From assembly GCF_004684085.1 (NCBI RefSeq), contig NZ_SRHZ01000006.1:1-64000 (forward strand): a DNA stretch of 64,000 bases, read 5' to 3'. Of the stretch, positions 47,533-59,410 are shown one piece after another. How positions within the stretch are numbered: the first letter of the stretch is position 1; each line of letters starts with the position of its first letter. Below the pieces are notes generated by a model, which saw only the letters and a program-made list of their open reading frames with translations, did no database searches and was not told the DNA's origin. The position numbers and the translations under genes were made by a program. This DNA comes from Stenotrophomonas maltophilia (GTDB taxonomy: Bacteria; Pseudomonadota; Gammaproteobacteria; Xanthomonadales; Xanthomonadaceae).

Positions 47533-48246
47533 TCACCCCTTGAACCGCAACCCCACGCCCGGTTCGGTGAACAGGTAGCGCGAATCCAGCGCCGAATCGC
47601 CCAGCTTGTGCCGCAGCTTGCCGACCAGGATGCGCAGGTAGTGGGTGTCGTGCTGGTGGGTCGGTCCCCAGATCTCCTGCAGGATCTGCGGCTGGGTCAC
47701 CACGCGCCCCGCGTTGCGCAGCAGCAGCGACAGCAGCGCGTACTCCTTGCGGGTCAGTGCCACCGGCTCACCATCCAGCGCAACCTCGCGGCGCACCAGA
47801 TCCACATGCAGGTGGCCGTCGTCGAATACCGGCGGCGTGCCATCACTGGGCACACTGCGCGTACGCAGCAGCGCTCGTACCCGCGCCATCAGCTCCTGCG
47901 TACCGAACGGTTTGGTGACGTAGTCGTTGGCGCCATTGTCCAGTGCGCGCACCTTCTCGGTCTCGCCGGCACGCACGGTCAGCATGATCACCGGCACCTG
48001 GCTCCACTCACGCAGCTGCTGCAGCACTTCGTGGCCCTCCATGTCCGGCAGGCCGATATCCAGGATCACCAGGTCCATGTCTTCGCTGGCCGCCATCTGC
48101 AGGCCTTCCTGGCCTGTGGCCGCCTGCCGCACCTGGTAACCCTGCGCGCGCAGGCTGATATCCAGGAACCGGCGGATCTGGGTTTCATCGTCGATCACCA
48201 GCACGCGCGCGGCCGGGACGCTGGCATCAATCGGGGTCGGACTCAT
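47533..48246 (-). CDS. kdpE: KDP operon response regulator KdpE
   Basis: OmpR-family regulator of 237 residues. The receiver has acidic DDE in VLVIDDETQIRRFL, phospho-acceptor Asp in DLVILDIGLPDMEG, Thr in IMLTVRAGE and Lys in DYVTKPFG. The winged-helix output domain follows (about 135-235). It is phosphorylated by KdpD when K+ is scarce and activates the kdp promoter. Its start overlaps the end of kdpD by 20 bases. Confidence 0.95.
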   Translation of the reverse strand: MSPTPIDASVPAARVLVIDDETQIRRFLDISLRAQGYQVRQAATGQEGLQMAASEDMDLVILDIGLPDMEGHEVLQQLREWSQVPVIMLTVRAGETEKVRALDNGANDYVTKPFGTQELMARVRALLRTRSVPSDGTPPVFDDGHLHVDLVRREVALDGEPVALTRKEYALLSLLLRNAGRVVTQPQILQEIWGPTHQHDTHYLRILVGKLRHKLGDSALDSRYLFTEPGVGLRFKG

Positions 48247-50911
48247 CGTGGGAGGCTGGCTTGAGCAGGGGCAGGGTGATGCGGATCAGGGTACCGCGAC
48301 CGTCGCGTCCGGGCAGCGCCTGCACGCTGCCGCCATGCGCGCCGATCATGCCCTGGCAGATGGTCAGGCCCAGGCCGGTGCCGTGGCGGCCGCGATCACC
48401 GCGTTCCACGCTGTAGAACATGTCGAAGATGCGCGCACGCTCGTCATCGGGGATGCCGGGGCCGGCGTCGATCACATCGATACGCAGCTGGCCGTCCAGT
48501 TCGCGCGCCTGTACCTGCACGGCGGCATCGGGCGGCGAGAACTTGGCCGCGTTCTCCATCACGTTGAATACCGCCTGTTCGACCAGTGCCGGATGTACCC
48601 AGATCGGCGCCAGCGTTGCTGGAATGTCCAGCTCCAGTCGTACGTTCGGCTGGTAGCGCTGCAGGCGCCGCGCGGCCGAACCAATCAACTCATCCACACC
48701 GATCCAGTCGCGGTTGATCTTCAGGCCTTCATGGCCCAGCCGGGTCATGTCCAGCAGGTTCTGGATATAGCGGTCCAGGCGCTCGCCTTCGACCAGGATG
48801 GTGTCCAGCAACGCGCGGCGATCAGCCAGATCCATGGCCGCGCCGTAGCTGGCCAGGCTGTCGGCAGAGCCGATCATCGCTGCCAGTGGCGAACGAAGAT
48901 CGTGCGATACCGAAGAGAGCAGGGCAGAGCGCAGGCGCTCGGTCTCGTTGCTGACGTGTGCCTGCTCCAGTTCCGCCACCAGCCGGGTGCGCAGCGCGGC
49001 CTGCGCGATGTCATCGACCATCGCTTCGGCCAGTTGCCGTTGTTCGGGCAGCAGGCGCGCCTGCGCGCCGGGCAGGTACAGGCCGGCTACGCCGATCGCG
49101 CGATCCTCGCCGTCGAGCAGCGGCAGGAACCACCATTGCGCGCCGGCCAGGGTGTCGGTGAAACGCCCGCTGGGCTGGCCGTGGCGCAGCGCCCAGTCGG
49201 CGGCAGCCAGGTCGGTGTCGCCGGGCTGGCTGCGTCCACCAGCGGCGGTGTCGCCGCCGATGCGCAGCCACGCCGGTACATCCATGGCCTGTTCCAGGGC
49301 ATGTCGACCCGCCTGTGCCACCTCGCCGTGGCCGGCGGCGCTGGCCAGCTGGCGGCCCAGCTGCTGGCGCGCACGCGCATGCCGATTCGCCGCACGCAGC
49401 GCGATCACCTGCATGCGCAGTCGCGAGGCCAGGCGCCCAGCCACCAATGCGGCAGCCAGGAACAGGAACACGGTGATCACGCCCTGGCGTGCACCGATGG
49501 CGAAGGTGAAGCGTGGCGCGATGAACAGGAAGTTGTAGGCGAGGAAGCACAGGATCGCCGCCATCACCGCCACACTGGCGCGGGTGCGTGCGGCCACCAG
49601 CACCACCGCCACGATGAACACCATCGACAGATCGGCCATGCCCACCCAGCGCTCGGCCAGCCACGCCACTGCGCAGGCCAGAGCCGTGGCGACCAGTGCC
49701 TGCGCAGGCTCGTAGCTGATGCCGCGCATCGGCGGCAGCAGGCCCTCGCGGCGCGAGCGCGCACGCGCCTGCGGGGTGCTGATGATGGTGATCTCGTAAT
49801 GCGCGCCGCGCTGGATCAGCTGCTGGGTCAGGGTGCGGTTGAACATCCGTGCCAGTGGACGTTCGCGGGTGCGGCCCAGCACCAGGGTCGAGACACCATT
49901 GTGTGCGGCATGGTCGAGCAGGGCATCGGCGATGCTCGATCCGTGCAGCAACTCGGCGTCGCCGCCCAGGCGCCGTGCCAATGCGAAGGCGGCATCGATC
50001 TCGCGCCGGGTCGCCTCGTCCTGGCGACGGCCCTGCACGGTCACCACCGTCCACGGCGCGTCGCGACGTTCGGCGATGCGCCGCGCCACGCGCACCAGAT
50101 ATTCGCTCTGGCCACCGCCGTCGATGGCCACCAGCACGCCGCGACGCAGTGGCAGGTTGCTCTCGCCGCGTGCGGCACGTGCTTCACGCAGGCTGTTGTC
50201 GACGCGGTCGGCCGCCTCCTGCATCGCCAGCTCGCGCAGCGCGGTCAGGTTGGCCGGTGAGAAGAACGCCTGCAGTGCCTGCGCGGCCTGTTCGGGCACA
50301 TAGACCTTGCCCTGCTGCAGGCGTGCGATCAGTTCGCGCGGCGGCAGATCGACCAGCACGATGTCATGCAGGCGGTCGAGCACGCCGTCCGGCACGGTCT
50401 CGCTCACACGCACGCCGGTGATCCGCATCACCACATCGTTGAGGCTTTCCAGATGCTGGATGTTGACCGTGGTCCAGACATCGATGCCGGCGTCCAGCAG
50501 CTCCATCACATCCTGCCAGCGCCGCTCGTGGCGGCTGCCCGGCGCATTGCGATGGGCCAGTTCATCCACCAGCACCAACGCTGGATGCCGCGCCAGCACG
50601 GCATCCAGGTCCATCTCCTGCAGGGCGTGACCGTGATAGGCCACGTCCTTCAGTGGCAGCTGCGGCAAGCCTTCCAGCAGTGCCTGGGTATCGGCGCGGC
50701 CATGGGTTTCCACCAGCCCCACCACCAGATCGACACCACGGCGCAGCTGTTCCTGCGCGCGGGTCAGCATGGTGTAGGTCTTGCCCACGCCCGGCGCTGC
50801 ACCGAGGAAGACCGTCAGTTTGCCGCCGGCTTCGCGTTGCAGGCCTTCAACCAGGGCATCGGCCTGGCGGGTACGCGCATCAGTCATGGGTGCCGCTGTC
50901 ATGGCTGCCAT
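48227..50911 (-). CDS. kdpD: Osmosensitive K+ channel histidine kinase KdpD
   Basis: Sensor kinase of about 894 residues. Order: KdpD N-terminal ATP-binding domain with Walker A GAAPGVGKTYTM, universal-stress-protein domain (about 250-370), four helices (about 400-500), GAF-like region, then HisKA with the phospho-acceptor His in SSVSHDLRSPLAAM and HATPase_c (NVMENAAKFSPP, GPGIPDDERARIFDMF). It senses low K+ or turgor and drives KdpE. The start could be 50911, 50902 or 50887 (MTDARTRQ); none has a clear ribosome binding site. It follows kdpC by 27-51 bases. Confidence 0.94.
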   Translation of the reverse strand: MAAMTAAPMTDARTRQADALVEGLQREAGGKLTVFLGAAPGVGKTYTMLTRAQEQLRRGVDLVVGLVETHGRADTQALLEGLPQLPLKDVAYHGHALQEMDLDAVLARHPALVLVDELAHRNAPGSRHERRWQDVMELLDAGIDVWTTVNIQHLESLNDVVMRITGVRVSETVPDGVLDRLHDIVLVDLPPRELIARLQQGKVYVPEQAAQALQAFFSPANLTALRELAMQEAADRVDNSLREARAARGESNLPLRRGVLVAIDGGGQSEYLVRVARRIAERRDAPWTVVTVQGRRQDEATRREIDAAFALARRLGGDAELLHGSSIADALLDHAAHNGVSTLVLGRTRERPLARMFNRTLTQQLIQRGAHYEITIISTPQARARSRREGLLPPMRGISYEPAQALVATALACAVAWLAERWVGMADLSMVFIVAVVLVAARTRASVAVMAAILCFLAYNFLFIAPRFTFAIGARQGVITVFLFLAAALVAGRLASRLRMQVIALRAANRHARARQQLGRQLASAAGHGEVAQAGRHALEQAMDVPAWLRIGGDTAAGGRSQPGDTDLAAADWALRHGQPSGRFTDTLAGAQWWFLPLLDGEDRAIGVAGLYLPGAQARLLPEQRQLAEAMVDDIAQAALRTRLVAELEQAHVSNETERLRSALLSSVSHDLRSPLAAMIGSADSLASYGAAMDLADRRALLDTILVEGERLDRYIQNLLDMTRLGHEGLKINRDWIGVDELIGSAARRLQRYQPNVRLELDIPATLAPIWVHPALVEQAVFNVMENAAKFSPPDAAVQVQARELDGQLRIDVIDAGPGIPDDERARIFDMFYSVERGDRGRHGTGLGLTICQGMIGAHGGSVQALPGRDGRGTLIRITLPLLKPASHDESDPD

Positions 50912-50938
50912 TGTGCGCGCAGCCGGTGCAGGCCGGCA

Positions 50939-51585
50939 TCACGGTGCCTTGGGCGCATGGTCCAACGCGAAGTTGAGCGTCACAACGTTCACCCGCGGCT
51001 GGCCGAACAGGCCCCACTGGCGCCCTTCGGTATGCGCTTGCACCAGTGCCCGCACCTGTTCCACCGGCAGGCCACGGGCACGCGCGACGCGAGCTACCTG
51101 CAACTGCGCTGCAGCCGGGGAAAGCTGCGGGTCCAGACCACCGGCGGACTGGGTGACCAGGTCCGCCGGTACCTGTGCAGGCGCAACGCCTTCGCGTGCG
51201 GCCACCGCTGCGGTGCTGGCGGCAACCCGTTCGGCCAGGGCCGGGTTGCTGCGCGCCAGGTTGGAACCGGCCGCGGCCATCGGGTCGTAGTTGGCGGCCG
51301 ACGGGCGTGCCTGGAAGTAGCCATCACCGGTGAACGGCTGCGCCAGCCATACCGAGCCACGCACCTGGCCGTTGCCATCGCGCAGCAGGCTGCCTTCGGC
51401 CTGGGTCGGGTAGGCCAGACCGGCAAAGCCGGTAGCGATGCTGGCGTAGACCGCGCCGGCCAGCAGCAGGGTGGCAAGCCCCAGGCCGATCGCCGGTCGC
51501 CAGCTGGCGCCGTCCTGCAGGCTGGCCACGTGGGCCTCGGCCTTCGGTTCGCGCGAAAGGGATGAAGTAGTGGAAGCAGAACGGT

Positions 51586-51589
<4 letters not shown>
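50939..51589 (-). CDS. kdpC: K+-transporting ATPase subunit KdpC
   Basis: Small subunit of 216 residues that stabilises the KdpFABC complex and helps nucleotide binding. A charged N-terminus of about 30 residues precedes one helix (about 34-55), then a periplasmic domain with [20 protein letters not shown] and [10 protein letters not shown], and [19 protein letters not shown]. The N-terminal extension is a little longer than in E. coli. It overlaps kdpB by 4 bases. Confidence 0.94.
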
Positions 51590-53658
<2,069 letters not shown>

Positions 53659-53668
53659 CAGGGTGTCC

Positions 53669-55378
53669 TTAGTGCAGTCCCAGGCTCAGGTGGTCGGCGA
53701 TCGGGCCGAGCACCAGCGCCGGCATGAACTGCAGCACGGTCAGGATGACGATCACCGAGACCAGGGTCAGGGCGAAGGTCGGGGTTTCGATCTGCAGGCT
53801 GCCGGCAGAGTCCGGTGCCTGGCGCTTGGCGGCCAGCTGTGCGGCCACCACCAGCGGGATGATCAGCAGCGGGAAGCGGCCCAGCAGCAGCACCAGCGAG
53901 CAGCTCAGGTTCCACCAGGGCGTTGCGTCCCCCAGGCCCTCGAAGCCCGACCCATTGTTGGCGTAAGCCGAGACATACTCGTAGAACACCTGGCTGATGC
54001 CGTGGAAGCCGGGGTTGGAGGTGCCCGACAGACCCGGCACGGCCAGGGTGATGGCGGTGAACACCAGCAGGGTGATCGGCTGCAGCAGCACCAGCAGGGC
54101 CAGCAGGCGCACCTGGGGTGTCTCCAGCTTGCGGCCGAACAGTTCCGGTGTACGCCCGGTCATCAACCCGGCCAGGAACACGCCCAGCAGCAGATAGACG
54201 ATGAACTGCTGCAGGCCACAGCCGATGCCGCCCCAGATCGCGCTGACCAGCATGTTGACCATCGCCAGGCCGCCACTCAACGGGCTCAGCGAATCGTGCA
54301 TGCCGTTGACCGAGCCATTGGACACCTGGGTGGTTACCGCCGCCCAAAGCGCGGTGCCATCGGCACCAAAGCGTACCTCCTTGCCTTCCATCAGCAGCGG
54401 GGTGGCGGCGCTGGCACTATGCCCTTCGCTCCACACCATCGCGCCGGTGGACAGCAGCGACATGCCCAGCATGCAGCTGAACACCAGAACGCCGAAACGG
54501 CGCCGGCCGGTGAACGCGCCGATCATGAAGATCACCGCCATCGGCACCAGCAGAATGCCGACGATTTCCAGCGCGTTCGACAGCGGGGTCGGATTCTCCA
54601 GCGGGAAGCTGCTGTTCGGGCCGTACCAGCCGCCACCATTGGCGCCCAGCTGCTTGGCCGCGACCATCGCCGCCACCGGGCCCAGCGGCAGTTTCTGCTC
54701 GGCCATGCCGGCACTGGCATCGATCGGCGTAGCCTGCGGCCCGCCGGCCATCGTCGACGGCACGCCTTGACTGGTCAGCAGCAGCGTCCAGACCAGGCAC
54801 AGCGGCAACAGGAAGCGCACGCACAGGCGCACCACGTCCACGTAGTAGTTGCCCACCGCCACCTGGCGGTCATCGCCGCTGCCGGTGGCCGCCGCAGCCT
54901 GCGGCGCACGCGCGAACAGTGCCCGCAGCGTGGCCACCGCCAGCGCCAGGCCCATCATCGGCGTCACCACCTGCAGGCCGGTGATACCGGTCATCTGCGA
55001 GAAGTAGGACAGCTGCGCCTGGCCGGAGTAATGCTGCTGGTTGGTGTTGGTCAGGAACGAGATCATCGTGTGCAGCGCGGTGTCCCAGCGCATGTTCGGG
55101 ATCTGGTCCGGATTCAGTGGCAACCAGGCCTGGGTCATGAACACCGCCTGGGTCAGTACCGCGACCACCACGTTGCTCAGCACGAACGCCAGCACGTAGC
55201 CACGCCAGGACATCGAACGCGCTGGATCGACGCCGAGCACCCTGTACAGCGGCTTCTCGATCCAGTGGAAGAGCACGTCGACCTTCATCGGCGTGCCGCG
55301 CATCACCCGCGCCAGGTAGAGGCCCAACGGCCATGCCAGCACCAGGCTGGCGGCAAGAATGGCAAGAATTTCAGTCAT
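53669..55378 (-). CDS. kdpA: K+-transporting ATPase subunit KdpA
   Basis: Ten-helix K+-binding subunit of 569 residues, related to K+ channels. The four pore-loop filter segments are visible: [37 protein letters not shown] and [11 protein letters not shown]. Start ATG 55378 follows kdpF by 12 bases. Confidence 0.96.
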   Translation of the reverse strand: MTEILAILAASLVLAWPLGLYLARVMRGTPMKVDVLFHWIEKPLYRVLGVDPARSMSWRGYVLAFVLSNVVVAVLTQAVFMTQAWLPLNPDQIPNMRWDTALHTMISFLTNTNQQHYSGQAQLSYFSQMTGITGLQVVTPMMGLALAVATLRALFARAPQAAAATGSGDDRQVAVGNYYVDVVRLCVRFLLPLCLVWTLLLTSQGVPSTMAGGPQATPIDASAGMAEQKLPLGPVAAMVAAKQLGANGGGWYGPNSSFPLENPTPLSNALEIVGILLVPMAVIFMIGAFTGRRRFGVLVFSCMLGMSLLSTGAMVWSEGHSASAATPLLMEGKEVRFGADGTALWAAVTTQVSNGSVNGMHDSLSPLSGGLAMVNMLVSAIWGGIGCGLQQFIVYLLLGVFLAGLMTGRTPELFGRKLETPQVRLLALLVLLQPITLLVFTAITLAVPGLSGTSNPGFHGISQVFYEYVSAYANNGSGFEGLGDATPWWNLSCSLVLLLGRFPLLIIPLVVAAQLAAKRQAPDSAGSLQIETPTFALTLVSVIVILTVLQFMPALVLGPIADHLSLGLH

Positions 55379-55390
55379 GGCAGGCTCCGC

Positions 55391-55483
55391 TCAGAACGAC
55401 TCGGGCCGCAGCACGACATATAGAAGATAGGCGGCGGCGACCAGCACCAGCACGCCACACAGCAACGACAGCCAGGGGGACAT
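55391..55483 (-). CDS. kdpF: K+-transporting ATPase accessory subunit KdpF
   Basis: A 30-residue peptide, easily missed because of its size. It has one hydrophobic helix (SLLCGVLVLVAAAYLLYVVL) between short polar ends, starting MSPW and ending RPESF. This is the size and design of KdpF, which stabilises the KdpABC complex, and it lies directly upstream of kdpA on the same strand as in the usual kdpFABC order. Confidence 0.88.
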   Translation of the reverse strand: MSPWLSLLCGVLVLVAAAYLLYVVLRPESF

Positions 55484-55574
55484 GGAATACGAGACCTGGT
55501 GGAACCCCTCCACCTCAGGCCGTCATCGTGGTCCTGCCCCCCATAAACGCACTACGCGCCGGACCGGGCCGACG

Positions 55575-55591
55575 CGTAAAGAGTGCATAAA
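55575..55591 (-). promoter_or_regulatory. Candidate KdpE binding site
   Basis: On the minus strand this 17-base sequence reads TTTATGCACTCTTTACG. It keeps both conserved blocks (TTTAT and TTTAC) and their spacing from the E. coli kdp operator, which as I recall it is TTTAT-A-CTTTTT-TTTAC-A. It lies 92 bases upstream of the kdpF start in the expected orientation. Binding is inferred from this match. Confidence 0.55.
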
Positions 55592-55622
55592 TTCCGTGTG
55601 CAAACCCGTAACCAGGCCCCGG

Positions 55623-55647
55623 GTAGCGCCGGGCCATGCCCGGCGGC
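55623..55647. repeat. GTAG palindrome (CGCCGGGC class)
   Basis: GTAG followed by stem CGCCGGGC/GCCCGGCG, a near copy of 21134-21158. It lies between the 3' end of the coiled-coil protein gene and the candidate KdpE site. Confidence 0.7.
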
Positions 55648-55657
55648 AGGGGCGTCG

Positions 55658-56320
55658 TCAGCCCGCCGGGACAGCCGGCGGCACACCCTTCAGCTCGCGA
55701 TAGCGCTGCAGGCTGCTGTCGATCTCCGCCTTCAACGCCTGCTGCTGCTGCAGGAACCCGGCCTGCAGGCGTTGCTGCGCCTGCAGCTGCACATGCCGCT
55801 TGCGGATGGCCTCGGCCTGCTTGTCAGCCACCTTGCCGCCGGCCAGCTCGCGGTCTCCCGCAGCCGACAACAGCGCCACCAGCGACTCACGCAGGCTGGT
55901 GACGTTGTATTCGGCGGTCTTGAGGTTGTTGTCGAGTACTTCCTGGCGCTCGGCGAAGACCCGGCGCAGGTCGTCCTCGCTGCCATAGGTGGCCAGCATC
56001 GCCTGCTCGGTACGCTGGCGTGTCTGCGTGGCCATCAGGTCCAGTTGCTGCTGCTGCGCCACCGTGCTGGCAGCGGCGCGTTCCTCGTCGGTCAACGCGC
56101 GCTGGACCTGCGCATTGCGCAGGCCGCTGTTCGCGTTGAACTCCTCGCGGGCGTGGTTGACCGCATCGGCCGGCAGCGAATCACTGCAGATCCGCTCCTT
56201 GCCCTCGTTCCAGCAGTACAGCTTCTTTTCCGCCTTGCCGCTGTCGCGCGACTGCGCCGGCACGGCGAACGGCACGGCCAGCAGCAGGCCGGCAAAGAGA
56301 ACAGCAGGAACTCGGGACAT
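55658..56320 (-). CDS. Periplasmic coiled-coil protein with DUF4124-like N-terminus
   Basis: Secreted protein of 220 residues. A signal peptide (MSRVPAVLFAGLLLAVPFAVPAQ) precedes a short segment with two cysteines, KKLYCWNEGKERICSDSLP, like the DUF4124 start, and then long helices rich in Gln, Glu and Arg that should form a coiled coil (about 60-215). I assign no function. It is 19 bases downstream of pyrE on the same strand. Confidence 0.7.
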   Translation of the reverse strand: MSRVPAVLFAGLLLAVPFAVPAQSRDSGKAEKKLYCWNEGKERICSDSLPADAVNHAREEFNANSGLRNAQVQRALTDEERAAASTVAQQQQLDLMATQTRQRTEQAMLATYGSEDDLRRVFAERQEVLDNNLKTAEYNVTSLRESLVALLSAAGDRELAGGKVADKQAEAIRKRHVQLQAQQRLQAGFLQQQQALKAEIDSSLQRYRELKGVPPAVPAG

Positions 56321-56339
56321 GACCTTTCCCCTGGGTCGG

Positions 56340-56999
56340 TCAGCGGATCGAACGAACGCCGTACTGGGCTCGGTAGGCTTCCAGCGGCTGCCGGTACCCC
56401 ACAAGTTCCGGGTTGCCGGAGGCGAAATCAAGCAGGTCGGCCAGCGATGCCACGGCGATGACCGGAATGCCGGCCTCTTCGGCCACCGACTGCGCCGCCG
56501 AACGGCGATCGGCTTCCGAGGCGATCTCCTGGCGGTCCAGCGCCACCACGATGCCGGCCGGGGTGCCACCGGCGTCGCGGATGATGCCCAGCGCTTCGCG
56601 GATCGCAGTGCCAGCGGTGATCACGTCATCGACGATCAACACGCGCTTGCCGTTCATGTCGGCGCCGATCAGCTGGCCGCCTTCGCCGTGGGCCTTGGCT
56701 TCCTTGCGGTTGAACGACAGCGGCAGGTCACGGCCACGCTGGGCCAGCTCGCAGGCCATCGCGGTGGCCAGCGGAATACCCTTGTAGGCCGGGCCGAACA
56801 CCACGTCGTACTTGATGCCGGTGGCGTCGATGGCATCGGCGTAGCACGCGCCGAGCTGCGACAGCAGCGAACCGGAGTCGAAACGACCGGCATTGAAGAA
56901 ATAGGGGCTCAGCCGGCCGGACTTGAGGGTGAACTGGCCGAAGCGCAGGGCGTCGGCGGTCAGGGCCAGCTGCAGGAAACGGTGACGGTGGTCGCTCAT
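56340..56999 (-). CDS. pyrE: Orotate phosphoribosyltransferase
   Basis: Pyrimidine synthesis enzyme of 219 residues that joins orotate to PRPP, giving OMP. Family text includes LKSGRLSPYFFNAG, FGPAYKGIPLA, the catalytic loop Lys-rich SFNRKEAKAHGEGG and the PRPP motif VLIVDDVITAGTA. ATG 56999 gives the standard N-terminus (MSDHRHRFLQLAL); in-frame ATGs at 57014 and 57020 are less likely. It is divergent from xth. Confidence 0.95.
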   Translation of the reverse strand: MSDHRHRFLQLALTADALRFGQFTLKSGRLSPYFFNAGRFDSGSLLSQLGACYADAIDATGIKYDVVFGPAYKGIPLATAMACELAQRGRDLPLSFNRKEAKAHGEGGQLIGADMNGKRVLIVDDVITAGTAIREALGIIRDAGGTPAGIVVALDRQEIASEADRRSAAQSVAEEAGIPVIAVASLADLLDFASGNPELVGYRQPLEAYRAQYGVRSIR

Positions 57000-57161
57000 C
57001 AAAACTCGATTCATCTTCATTTGGAGCACAAATCCTAATCCAGCTGGGCGTTTCGCGCTCGTCCAGCCCCTCCTGAGGGGCGCCCGGGCGGTGCCCGGCG
57101 GACTGCGCAGCCCGGCAGGCAACCGGTATGCTTGCCCGGTTTCCCGCCGTAGGTCCCCCGC

Positions 57162-57962
57162 ATGCGCATCATCAGTTTCAACGCCAATGGCATCCGTTCC
57201 GCCGCGACCAAGGGCTTCCTCGACTGGTTCCGTGCCCAGGACGCCGACGTCCTGTGCATCCAGGAAACCAAGGCCCAGGAAGACCAGCTGACCGACCCGA
57301 TGTTCCGCCCGGACGGCCACCACTGCTTCTACCGCGATGCCATCACCAAGAAGGGCTACAGCGGGGTGGCGATCTACAGCAAGCGCGAGCCGGACCAGAT
57401 CATCACCTCGCTGGGCTGGGCCCCGTTCGACGACGAAGGCCGCTACATCGAGGCACGCTACGGCAACCTCAGCGTGGTCTCCTTCTATATCCCGTCCGGC
57501 AGCTCGGGCGACCTGCGCCAGGGCTTCAAGTTCGAAGTGATGGAATGGCTGCGACCAATCCTCGAGGAATGGGCACGCAGCGGCCGCGACTACGTGCTGT
57601 GCGGCGACTGGAACATCGTCCGTTCCGCGCTGGACATCAAGAACTGGAAATCCAACCAGAAGAACTCCGGCTGCCTGCCCGAAGAGCGCGACTGGCTCAA
57701 CGCCCTGTGCGCCGATCATGGCCAGGCCACCGATGTGGCCACCGGCCGCGGCTGGGCCGATGCCTACCGCCTGCTCAATCCCACCGGCGAGGATTACACC
57801 TGGTGGAGCAACCGCGGCGCGGCCCGTGCCAACAACGTCGGTTGGCGCATCGACTACCAGTTCATCACCCCGGGCCTGCGTGATCGCCTGCGCAGCTGCT
57901 CGATCTACCGCGACGAGCGCTTCTCCGACCACGCGCCGTTCATCGTGGACTACGACCTGTGA
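57162..57962 (+). CDS. xth: Exodeoxyribonuclease III
   Basis: Endonuclease/exonuclease/phosphatase-fold AP endonuclease of 266 residues. Conserved blocks are SFNANGIRSA, DVLCIQETKAQ (metal-binding Glu), VSFYIPSG, LCGDWNIV (Asp-Asn), WWSNRG and the catalytic RDERFSDHAPFIVDY. It cleaves abasic sites in base-excision repair. Its stop overlaps the GTG of ampG by 4 bases, so the pair is translationally coupled. An ampN-ampG operon needed for beta-lactamase induction has been described in S. maltophilia; I cannot confirm that ampN is this gene. Confidence 0.93.
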   Translation: MRIISFNANGIRSAATKGFLDWFRAQDADVLCIQETKAQEDQLTDPMFRPDGHHCFYRDAITKKGYSGVAIYSKREPDQIITSLGWAPFDDEGRYIEARYGNLSVVSFYIPSGSSGDLRQGFKFEVMEWLRPILEEWARSGRDYVLCGDWNIVRSALDIKNWKSNQKNSGCLPEERDWLNALCADHGQATDVATGRGWADAYRLLNPTGEDYTWWSNRGAARANNVGWRIDYQFITPGLRDRLRSCSIYRDERFSDHAPFIVDYDL

Positions 57963-59332
57963 CTGAGGCGGCCAAGCCGCGCCGGCCGTGGCAGCGGGTA
58001 TTGTCCAACCTGAGCCAGCGCAAAGTGCTGGCAATGCTGCTGCTCGGTTTCAGCTCCGGCCTGCCGATTTACCTGGTGGGTAACACGCTCGGCTTCTGGA
58101 TGCGCAAGGAAGGCATCGAGTTGAGCACGATCGGTTTTCTGTCATGGGTCGGCCTCGCCTACACCATGAAGTTCCTGTGGGCACCGATCGTCGACAAGAC
58201 CGACGTGCCTCTGTTCGGCCGCTTTGGCCGCCGACGGGGCTGGATGCTGTTGTCGCAGCTGGTTGTGGTGGTGGGCCTGATCGGCATGGCGCTTGTCCAG
58301 CCCAAGGGCGGTCAGATCCAGTTCCTGGGTATCGCATGGCAGCACATCGTCGTGTTCGGCGTGATGGCCGTGATCGTGGCGTTTGCTTCGGCCACCCAGG
58401 ACATCGTCATCGATGCCTGGCGGATTGAAAGTGCCGACAACAGCGAGCAGCTTGGACTGCTGACCTCATCCTCGGCGCTGGGCTACCGCACCGCACTGCT
58501 GGTCACCGATGCGCTGATCCTGATCATCGCAGCCCGTGTTGGTTGGCAGGTTTCCTACGAGATCATGGCCGTGCTGATGGCGCTTGGCGTCGTGGCCGTG
58601 GTCATGGCTCGTGAACCCGCTCGAGAAGTGGCTGCAGTGCAGGCACAGGCGACTTCCTTGTGGACGCCGCGCGGACTGTTCGACGCCGTGGCGGGGCCGT
58701 TCATTGCCTTCGTCCGCGAGCACCGCAGCGGCGCGATCCTGATCCTGGTGGCCATCAGCGTCTATCGCATGGCCGACTTCGTCATGGGACCGATGGCCAA
58801 CCCGTTCTACGTCGATCTCGGTCTGGACGAGGACACCGTTGGCGCTGTGCGAGGCTCGGTGGGCCTGGTCGCGACCTTCGTCGGTATTGCTGCGGCGGGC
58901 CTGGTCTCGGTGCGCTGGGGCGTGCTGGCGGCGCTGATGGTGGGTGCCGTGCTGGGTCCGGCCTCCAACCTGGCGTTTGCCTGGCTGGCCTATTCGGGGC
59001 CGGACACGACCCATTTCGCCGTGGCCATGGCAATCGACAACTTCGCCAGTGGTTTCGCCGGTACGGCACTGATCGCCTACATGTCGAGCCTGACCAGCAT
59101 CGGGTACACCGCGACCCAGTACGCGCTGCTGAGCTCGTTCTACGCGATGCCCGGCAAGGCGCTGAAGGGGCTCTCGGGGTGGTCGGTACAGACGCTCGCG
59201 CAGGGACGGACGCTGCTGGAGGGCTATGCGTTGTTCTTCGTCGGTACCGCGCTGGTGGCGATCCCGGTGGTGATCCTCTGCGCTCTGCTGATCCTGCAGC
59301 AGCGTCGTCGCCAGGCCGCCAGCTCGACCTGA
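57959..59332 (+). CDS. ampG: Muropeptide permease AmpG
   Basis: MFS permease of 457 residues and about 12-14 helices that imports GlcNAc-anhydroMurNAc peptides for cell-wall recycling. The signature region SSGLPIYLVGNTLGFWMRKEG, FLWAPIVDK and SATQDIVIDAWRIE is typical of AmpG. In this genus imported muropeptides feed the AmpR switch that induces L1/L2 beta-lactamases. Start GTG 57959 overlaps the xth stop. A small hypothetical gene and anmK, another recycling enzyme, follow. Confidence 0.93.
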   Translation: MTEAAKPRRPWQRVLSNLSQRKVLAMLLLGFSSGLPIYLVGNTLGFWMRKEGIELSTIGFLSWVGLAYTMKFLWAPIVDKTDVPLFGRFGRRRGWMLLSQLVVVVGLIGMALVQPKGGQIQFLGIAWQHIVVFGVMAVIVAFASATQDIVIDAWRIESADNSEQLGLLTSSSALGYRTALLVTDALILIIAARVGWQVSYEIMAVLMALGVVAVVMAREPAREVAAVQAQATSLWTPRGLFDAVAGPFIAFVREHRSGAILILVAISVYRMADFVMGPMANPFYVDLGLDEDTVGAVRGSVGLVATFVGIAAAGLVSVRWGVLAALMVGAVLGPASNLAFAWLAYSGPDTTHFAVAMAIDNFASGFAGTALIAYMSSLTSIGYTATQYALLSSFYAMPGKALKGLSGWSVQTLAQGRTLLEGYALFFVGTALVAIPVVILCALLILQQRRRQAASST

Positions 59333-59410
59333 TTGCCTGGCCGCCCCGTCTGCGGGATCATCGCCCCCGACGCGCCGAGGGGGCGGTGCCTTGCGAACGG
59401 GGAAGTGAGC

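Noticed and set aside
48248-50260. Long plus-strand frame opposite kdpD
   Set aside because: Antisense artefact of the kinase gene; low-complexity composition and no ribosome binding site.
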